Source of the DNA: Amycolatopsis iheyensis
GTDB taxonomy: Bacteria > Actinomycetota > Actinomycetes > Mycobacteriales > Pseudonocardiaceae
DNA: 64,000 bases
NCBI RefSeq assembly: GCF_024703995.1
Contig: NZ_JAMXQV010000022.1
Location: 114,014-178,013 of the forward strand
Direction of reading: 5' to 3'
The notes under the pieces are model-generated. The model saw only the letters and a list, made by a program, of their open reading frames with translations. It did no database searches and was not told the DNA's origin. Below, piece by piece: positions 58,965-64,000 of the stretch (within the stretch, counting starts at the first letter, position 1; each line of letters starts with the position of its first letter). A program made the translations under genes and the position numbers.

Positions 58965-59805
58965 CCGAGCCTCCGAGGTCGGCGATCACCTCCCCGATGA
59001 GCACGCGGCTGTCGTGTTCACTGAGGGCCAGCGCCGCCAAAGTTCCGGCAGCCGCCCGGTAGTCGGCGACCTGATCGTCAGCGTAGAGGTAGGCACTCGC
59101 CCGGTATTGCTCCACGAACACGATGGGCGGCAGCTGCTCGAAGTCGAGGATCACGAACGGTCCGCACAGTCCCGGATGGCAGACCGGGCTGCCGCGGAGC
59201 ACCCGCAGCGAGATGTTCGGCCGCCGCGACAGCTCGAGCAGGAGCCGGAGCTGCTCCGCCATGGGCGCGGGCTCGACGAAACCCGGCCGCAAGACCGCCT
59301 CGCCCACGATCGCCGCGAACGGGATCGGGTGCGGTCCGGTGAGCAGGCCTCGCCGCGCCTGCCGGCTCACCGCCTGCCGCTCAATCATCTCGCCGGGCAC
59401 ACCAAGACCGGTCAGCACCACTCGCGTGTAGGCCGGCGTCTGGAGCAGACCGGGAACCAGCACCGGCTCCCAGCCGAACAACTCGCGTGCCTCGCGCTCG
59501 TACTGCACGTACGTGAAGTTCTTGCGTCCCGGCATCACCTTCTCCAGCCAGCTGGGCTCGGCCGCCGTGCGCGCCAGCTCCAGCAACCTCGCCCGCTCCC
59601 CCGGCTCGACGACCAGCGCCCCCATCACGAGCGCCACCTGCTCGACCCGCGGCACCCGCTTCGCGTACTCCCAGCTGGACACCTCCTGCGCGTGCACCCC
59701 AATGACCCGCGCCAGCTCGCGCACGCCGAGCTCCCGCTCCTCCCGGCACTTGCGCAGCCCGAAGCCGAGCGCTCTCGCCCGGGGTGTCGCGAAGGGTGTC
59801 GCCAT
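58957..59805 (-). CDS. XRE-family regulator with DUF5753 domain
   Basis: 282 aa. N-terminal helix-turn-helix GVRELARVIGVHAQEVSSWEYAKRVPRVEQV. The C-terminal DUF5753 domain is marked by YEREARELFGWEPVLVPGLLQTPAYTRVVL, RPNISLRVLRG and YADDQVADYRAA. It belongs to the WhiJ-like regulators that act with a neighbouring DUF397 protein, here directly downstream with an 8-bp overlap. No abaA-like or anti-sigma gene is adjacent. The target genes are unknown. Confidence 0.94.
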   Translation of the reverse strand: MATPFATPRARALGFGLRKCREERELGVRELARVIGVHAQEVSSWEYAKRVPRVEQVALVMGALVVEPGERARLLELARTAAEPSWLEKVMPGRKNFTYVQYEREARELFGWEPVLVPGLLQTPAYTRVVLTGLGVPGEMIERQAVSRQARRGLLTGPHPIPFAAIVGEAVLRPGFVEPAPMAEQLRLLLELSRRPNISLRVLRGSPVCHPGLCGPFVILDFEQLPPIVFVEQYRASAYLYADDQVADYRAAAGTLAALALSEHDSRVLIGEVIADLGGSDG

Positions 59806-59817
59806 GAGCGCATTCTG

Positions 59818-60240
59818 TCACCGGGGTCCGACAGTTCCGGCGTCCGCGCGCTCGCCGCTGTCGCGGATCCGCGACATCTCCACGTAGTGCACGTTGGTCA
59901 TGACGCCGAGGATGTTGCCGAACGGGTCGAGCACCGACGCCGTCACGAAGCCCGGTCCGCGTTCGATGATCGGCTCGTGCTCCACGGCCCCCAGCTCCAC
60001 CAGCCGCGCGACGGTCGCCGCCAGGTCGTCGACGTGCCAATAGAGGATTGCGCCGCCGCGCTCGGCCGGGCCGTACTTGCCGTCGACGATCCCCAGTTCG
60101 TGCTGGTGGTCGCCGATCCGGAACTCCGCGTACCCCGGGCGGCAGAAGTACGGCTCGATCCCCAGGAACTCCGTGTACCAGGCCTTCGCGGCCTCGTGGT
60201 CGTCGGCGAAGTACGAAACCGTGGCCATTCCTCGCAGCAT
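59818..60240 (-). CDS. Glyoxalase/VOC-family protein with palindrome-encoded tail
   Basis: 140 aa from the ATG at 60240, after GAGGAGCAGG. VOC motifs are VSYFADDHEAAKAWYTEFLGIEPYF, RIGDHQHELGIVD and ERGPGFVTASVLDPFGNILGVMTNVHY. The natural domain ends at about residue 117. The last about 20 residues (MSRIRDSGERADAGTVGPR) start with codons of a perfect 18-bp palindrome, so the tail looks added by a dispersed repeat. It is divergent from a WYL regulator with an inverted repeat between them. Confidence 0.9.
   Translation of the reverse strand: MLRGMATVSYFADDHEAAKAWYTEFLGIEPYFCRPGYAEFRIGDHQHELGIVDGKYGPAERGGAILYWHVDDLAATVARLVELGAVEHEPIIERGPGFVTASVLDPFGNILGVMTNVHYVEMSRIRDSGERADAGTVGPR
59859..59876. 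repeat. 18-bp palindrome, copy 2 (3' end of glyoxalase gene)
   Basis: TGTCGCGGATCCGCGACA is a perfect 18-bp palindrome. Compared with copy 1, the outer TGTC/GACA, the CG pairs and the central ATCCG are conserved. The two copies flank the XRE/DUF397 pair. Confidence 0.9.
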
Positions 60241-60282
60241 GTCCTGCTCCTCTCGACTGGGTCTGGCGCCATCATGCGGAGT

Positions 60283-60309
60283 CAAAGTGCTCATCGAGTG
60301 CGCACTTTG
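60283..60309. promoter_or_regulatory. Inverted-repeat operator between glyoxalase and WYL genes
   Basis: CAAAGTGC (60283-60290) and GCACTTTG (60302-60309) are exact inverted copies with an 11-bp spacer, in the 86-bp divergent gap. It is 17 bp before the WYL regulator start and 42 bp before the glyoxalase start, ideal for control of both. Confidence 0.65.
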
Positions 60310-60326
60310 TTTGCCACACTTGCCCC

Positions 60327-61268
60327 ATGCGCGCCGACCGTCTCGTGGCCACCCTCCTGCTGATGCAGACCCGCGGCCGCGTCACGGCCGGTGAGCTGGC
60401 CGCCGAGCTGGAGGTCTCCGTCGCGACGGCCCGCCGCGACCTCGAAGCCCTCTCGACAGCCGGGGTGCCGGTCTACCCGCAGCCGGGCCGCGGCGGTGGC
60501 TGGCAGCTCGTCGGCGGCGCCCGCACCGACCTTTCCGGCCTGAGCGCGCGCGAAGCCCAGGCCCTCTTCCTCCTGGCCGGACCGGCCGCGGCCGCCGCTC
60601 CCGAGGTCAAGTCCGCGCTGCGCAAGCTGATGGGCGCCCTGCCGGGCACCTTCCGCGCGGACGCCGAGGCCGCCGCCAGTGCGGTGGTCGTCGACCAGGC
60701 GGGCTGGGGCGAGCGTCCGAAGTCCCGGCCGCCGATGGTCGAACTGCTCCGCGACGCCGTCATCGCCCGCCGGCGCGTGCGCCTCACGTACGCGGGGCGC
60801 GAACGGCTGGCCGACCCGTGGGGCCTGGTCGACAAGGACGATGTCTGGTACCTCGTCGCCGGCACGGACAAGGGCCGCCGGACGTTCCGCGTCGACCGGA
60901 TCAGCGCCGCGGCCGCGATGGAAGCCGCCGCGGACCGGCCGTCGGACCTGGAACTGGCCTCGGTGTGGGAAGAAGTCGTCGAAGAGATGGAGAAGCGCCG
61001 TTCACTGCTCGCCGCGGACGTCGTGCTCGAGCGCCGGCACTACGGCGTGCTGCGCGACCGGTTCGGCCGGCACTGCGAACTCGTCGCCGAGCTGCCGGAC
61101 GACCGCGTCCGCGCGCGGGTGGCCGCACCGGCGCCGCTCATGATCGCGCAGGAGCTCGCCGGGTGGGGCGCGCTCGTCGACGTGGAAGGGCCAGCTTCCG
61201 TACGGGCCGAGCTGGCACGGCTGGGCGCGGAGCTCGTCACCCGTTATAGCCACCAAAGTCCGGAATGA
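60327..61268 (+). CDS. WYL-domain transcriptional regulator (YafY-type)
   Basis: 313 aa. N-terminal helix-turn-helix RADRLVATLLLMQTRGRVTAGELAAELEVSVATARRDLEAL, then the wing GVPVYPQPGRGGGWQLVGG. The WYL domain has VRLTYAGRERLADPWGLVDKDDVWYLVAG. A WCX-like C-terminus follows. It is divergent from the glyoxalase gene, and the strong inverted repeat between them is the likely operator. The ligand is unknown. Confidence 0.94.
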   Translation: MRADRLVATLLLMQTRGRVTAGELAAELEVSVATARRDLEALSTAGVPVYPQPGRGGGWQLVGGARTDLSGLSAREAQALFLLAGPAAAAAPEVKSALRKLMGALPGTFRADAEAAASAVVVDQAGWGERPKSRPPMVELLRDAVIARRRVRLTYAGRERLADPWGLVDKDDVWYLVAGTDKGRRTFRVDRISAAAAMEAAADRPSDLELASVWEEVVEEMEKRRSLLAADVVLERRHYGVLRDRFGRHCELVAELPDDRVRARVAAPAPLMIAQELAGWGALVDVEGPASVRAELARLGAELVTRYSHQSPE

Positions 61269-61540
61269 CCCATTCGAGTGCGCCTGCCTCTTCAACGCGT
61301 GTTCAACGGAGTTCCCGCCGTTCTTGACCGGGCTCACCCATCCGGCGCGGAGACCGGACTGCCGTTATGCTCGGTGAACGCTGTTAATCACTCCACAGTG
61401 GACACTAGGAAGACCTACTGCGAGTGTCCGTTACTCTCCGGTATCTGGCCGTTCGGAGTATCCGTGATCACCCGTTTGCTGCTAATGTGACGTCTCCGTG
61501 ACCTGAACGTGTGTTCGGTACACCTCGGCGAGGGCAGACG

Positions 61541-63607
61541 ATGCGTGACGATGTGGTCGAGGCGAGTGCGGTGGTCGGGCACACGCCGGACGTGGTGTGG
61601 CAGATCGTCGGATCGCCGGAGTGGTATTCGCGGTTCGTGCCCGAAATAAGCTGGTGCGAGATCCAGGAGCCGCCCGCGCGCGGCCGCGGGCCGAAGGGCT
61701 TCGTCCGGATCGTGCCCGAGCGCGGGCCGATGCTGGAGTCCCAGGTCCAGGCCGTCGTGTTCCGGCCGGGCGAACACGTGGTGTGGTGCGGTGTCCCGGA
61801 CGACGGCACGTGGGTCTCCCTCGAGCTGAGACCGCTGGCCGGCGGGCGGACCGAGCTGTTCGTCCGGATGATGCTGCCGCCGGCGCACCTGGATCTGGTG
61901 TCGTCGATCAAGAAGGACATCCGCGCCGTCGCCCGGCGCCTCGACCTGCACCTGGCCGGGCAGTCCGACCCCGAAGCCGACCGCGACGGCAACAAGGCCA
62001 CCAAGCTGCGCACGACGAGTGTCCTGCTGCGCGCGGGTGTGCTGAGCGCCGGCCGCCCGGACAAGCTGGCCCGCCAGCTGAACTCCCTCGCGCAGTGGGG
62101 CGCCACGATCGCGGGCGGCTACCAGGCCGCCGCCGCGCGCGTCCCCGACGAACCCGCGCTGCACGACGAGCGCAACCTCCGCACGTTCCGCCAGGTCCAG
62201 GAGCGCAGCGACCGGCTCGCGAACGGGCTGAGCGAGCTCGGCGTCGGCGAACGCGACCGGATCGCGCTGATGTGCCGCAACCACGCCGCGATGGTCGAGT
62301 CGTTCGTCGCGGCCAGCAAGCTCGGCGCCGACCTGATCCTGCTCAACACCGGCCTGTCCGCGGCCTCGGTCAAGGACGTCCTCGCCGAGCACCAGCCGGC
62401 CGCGGTGCTGGCCGACGACGAGTTCGCGCAGACCATCGCGAACGTCCCTGGCGAGTTCGCCCGGATCAGCACCTGGCCGGACGCCGAAACCGGCTACCCG
62501 ACCGTCGACGAGCTGATCCACGCCGCGCCGGCCGACCCGCCGAAGCCGGTCGACCGGCCGGGCCGCGTGGTCGTGCTGACGTCCGGGACCTCCGGGACGC
62601 CGAAGGGCGCGCGCCGGCCCACGCCCAAGGGCCTGGGCTCGGCCGCGGCGATCCTCGACCGCATCCCGCTGCGCTCCGGCGACCGGATCCTGGTGGCGGC
62701 GCCGCTGTTCCACAGCTGGGGCCTCGCGGCGATGCAGATCGGCATGGCGCTGCGCGCGTCGCTCGCGCTGATCCGCAAGTTCGACGCCGAGGAGACGTTG
62801 CGGGCGATCGCCGAGCAGAAGTGCGACGCGTTGTTCGCGGTGCCGATCATGCTGCAGCGCATCATGGATCTGCCCGAGCGGGTCCGGGCGCGCTACGACC
62901 TTTCGTCGCTGCGGATCGTCGCGAGCAGCGGTTCGGCGATGTCCGGGGCGTTCGTCACGCAGTTCATGGACACCTTCGGCGACGTCCTCTACAACTTCTA
63001 CGGCTCGACCGAGGTGTCGTGGGCGAGCATCGCCGCCCCGGCCGACCTGCGCGCGGCGCCGACCACGGCCGGCCGTTGCCCGCTCGGGACTCGGGTGGCG
63101 ATCCTCGACGAGGAGCGCAAACCCGTCTCCCCCGGCGGTGAGGGTCAGATCTTCGTCGCCAACGACATGCTGTTCGACGGCTACACGAACGGCACGGACC
63201 CGGCGCGCGCGGCGGACCTGATGGCCACCGGCGACGTGGGCTACCTCGACGCGGCGGGCCGGCTGTTCGTCACCGGCCGCGCCGACGAGATGATCGTTTC
63301 CGGTGGGGAGAACGTCTTCCCGCGTCCGGTCGAGGAGGCGCTGGTGGCGCTGCCCGGCGTGCACGACGCGGCGGTGGTCGGCGTGGCGGACGCGGAGTGG
63401 GGCCAGCGGCTGGCGGCCTACGTCGTCCCGCGGCGCGGCGCTTCGCTGCACGCCGAGGACATCCGCGCCTACATCCACCAGCGGCTGGCGCGGTTCGCCG
63501 TGCCGCGGGACGTGTACTTCGTGCCGGACCTGCCCCGCAACGCGACGGGCAAGATCCTCAAGCGTCTCCTGCACGACGACACCTGGCCGGCGACCAGCGA
63601 GTACTGA
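61541..63607 (+). CDS. START/SRPBCC domain fused to acyl-CoA synthetase
   Basis: 688 aa from the ATG at 61541. Residues 1-150 are an SRPBCC/polyketide-cyclase-like domain (VVEASAVVGHTPDVVWQIVGSPEWYSRFVPEI), which binds hydrophobic ligands. Residues about 190-688 are a complete AMP-forming ligase: VLTSGTSGTPKGARRP (P-loop), YNFYGSTEVSW, ATGDVGYLDAAGRLFVTGRADEMIVSGGENVFP and the catalytic lysine in PRNATGKILKRLL. It activates a fatty or aromatic acid to its CoA thioester. Similar synthetases are usually about 500-540 aa and lack the first domain. A small gene overlaps its stop by one base. Confidence 0.92.
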   Translation: MRDDVVEASAVVGHTPDVVWQIVGSPEWYSRFVPEISWCEIQEPPARGRGPKGFVRIVPERGPMLESQVQAVVFRPGEHVVWCGVPDDGTWVSLELRPLAGGRTELFVRMMLPPAHLDLVSSIKKDIRAVARRLDLHLAGQSDPEADRDGNKATKLRTTSVLLRAGVLSAGRPDKLARQLNSLAQWGATIAGGYQAAAARVPDEPALHDERNLRTFRQVQERSDRLANGLSELGVGERDRIALMCRNHAAMVESFVAASKLGADLILLNTGLSAASVKDVLAEHQPAAVLADDEFAQTIANVPGEFARISTWPDAETGYPTVDELIHAAPADPPKPVDRPGRVVVLTSGTSGTPKGARRPTPKGLGSAAAILDRIPLRSGDRILVAAPLFHSWGLAAMQIGMALRASLALIRKFDAEETLRAIAEQKCDALFAVPIMLQRIMDLPERVRARYDLSSLRIVASSGSAMSGAFVTQFMDTFGDVLYNFYGSTEVSWASIAAPADLRAAPTTAGRCPLGTRVAILDEERKPVSPGGEGQIFVANDMLFDGYTNGTDPARAADLMATGDVGYLDAAGRLFVTGRADEMIVSGGENVFPRPVEEALVALPGVHDAAVVGVADAEWGQRLAAYVVPRRGASLHAEDIRAYIHQRLARFAVPRDVYFVPDLPRNATGKILKRLLHDDTWPATSEY

Positions 63608-63870
63608 TGCCCGAGCACACGCCCGACGGCCGGTACATCATCGTGGACGGCCGCCGTTGGCGTGCAACGGATCCCGAGATCCCCGACGACGTCCGTGACC
63701 GCCTGCAGAAGCACCTGATGGCGGCCAGGCGCGTGCAAGACCGCGGGCGCACGCAGACGGCGAAGGTGGCGTTGGGCGAACGCGGCGAACCGTGGTGGGA
63801 GCAGACGTCCGCGCAACGGCGTGCGCGGTGGGAGTCCGGGCTCGCCGAGCTGGATCAGCCCACCGGCTGA
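63607..63870 (+). CDS. Small conserved hypothetical protein
   Basis: 87 aa, ATG sharing a base with the synthetase stop (TGATG). DGRYIIVDGRRWRATDPEIPDDVRDRLQKHLMAARR and VALGERGEPWWEQ form a compact conserved pattern known from many actinobacteria, where it is of unknown function. Coupled to the acyl-CoA synthetase by overlap. Confidence 0.8.
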   Translation: MPEHTPDGRYIIVDGRRWRATDPEIPDDVRDRLQKHLMAARRVQDRGRTQTAKVALGERGEPWWEQTSAQRRARWESGLAELDQPTG

Positions 63871-63893
63871 CGCAGCGCCCCAATGAGGTTTTC

Positions 63894-64000
63894 TCAGTAG
63901 CGGCCCTGGTGCTCAAACTGGGTGAGGACCAGGGCCGCTTGCACGATCGCGCCGATGCGGTGGGGGCAGAGGCTGACGTGGCGGAGGGCTCGCCAGCGGG
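63894..64000 (-). mobile_element. C-terminal end of a transposase (partial, off the right edge)
   Basis: The minus strand encodes RWRALRHVSLCPHRIGAIVQ and then AALVLTQFEHQGRY before a stop at 63896-63894. The ending, with an arginine-rich start, the IVQAALVLTQFE helix and a short aromatic tail, resembles the C-terminus of IS5-type DDE transposases. Only about 34 codons are inside the window, so integrity and family cannot be judged. Confidence 0.45.

Noticed and set aside
61415..63574. 719-codon frame antisense to the acyl-CoA synthetase
   Set aside because: Low-complexity Arg/Gly/His composition without motifs; it is a shadow of the synthetase gene.

Overview
The window is high-GC actinobacterial chromosome, most like Amycolatopsis or a close Pseudonocardiales relative. 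Pointers are GTG starts and GTGA/ATGA overlaps, an XRE-DUF5753/DUF397 pair, a DUF742 (CvnC-type) protein, an F420-type nitroreductase-family protein, an EspC-like type VII secretion candidate and a glycopeptide-type (Gtf) glycosyltransferase. No rRNA, tRNA, CRISPR array or complete mobile element is visible. Only the last 107 bases look like the end of a transposase. Most long antisense ORFs are artefacts of GC content.

Layout. 1-8.3 kb: a minus-strand, translationally coupled operon with an NCS1 permease, a hydantoinase/oxoprolinase, three DUF917 proteins and an SDR, followed by a PucR-type regulator cut by the window edge; it is probably for uptake and breakdown of a cyclic ureide or thiohydantoin. 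8.3-15.4 kb: SDR/TetR pair, alpha/beta hydrolase, DUF742 protein, a LacI regulator divergent from a sugar-binding lipoprotein with two strong palindromic operators, a charged coiled-coil protein and an aldehyde dehydrogenase. 15.5-20.5 kb: cell-wall and stress genes (L,D-transpeptidase, EspC-like protein with a possible lysozyme-like C-terminus, small proteins behind a PHO-box-like repeat, STAS protein, TetR, MsrA). 20.8-29 kb: secreted M4 metalloprotease, OsmC protein, DrrAB-like ABC exporter, SigG-like sigma factor with a RibD-like reductase, F420-type protein, SDR.

29-38.5 kb: a Ser/Thr kinase with a repeated linker; a compact cassette of papain-like cysteine protease, paralogue of the protease's C-terminal domain, and chagasin-type (I42) inhibitor; STAS protein; aldehyde dehydrogenase and HAD protein; glycosyltransferase; MerR module. 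38.5-42.7 kb: GNAT, then a coupled operon for membrane electron transfer (small anchored protein, ApbE, ferric-reductase-like cytochrome, NuoF-like flavoprotein, 3Fe-4S ferredoxin); its ApbE contains nine 27-bp tandem repeats encoding a Cys-Gly-Pro repeat.

42.9-48.3 kb: secreted phosphoesterase, MFS carrier and beta-propeller protein; RibD-like reductase; GH6 glucanase. 48.3-58.7 kb: secreted hydrolase divergent from a PHB depolymerase, TetR/MDR and LacI/MFS pairs, then 3-hydroxybutyrate dehydrogenase, MHS-type carrier and GAF-PucR regulator, which together suggest polyhydroxybutyrate scavenging. 58.8-64 kb: XRE/DUF397 pair flanked by two near-identical 18-bp palindromes, glyoxalase and WYL regulator, a START-domain/acyl-CoA synthetase fusion, and the transposase end.

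The strongest candidate for an undescribed system is the protease/paralogue/inhibitor cassette at 31.0-33.3 kb. The Cys-Gly-Pro repeat ApbE operon is second.
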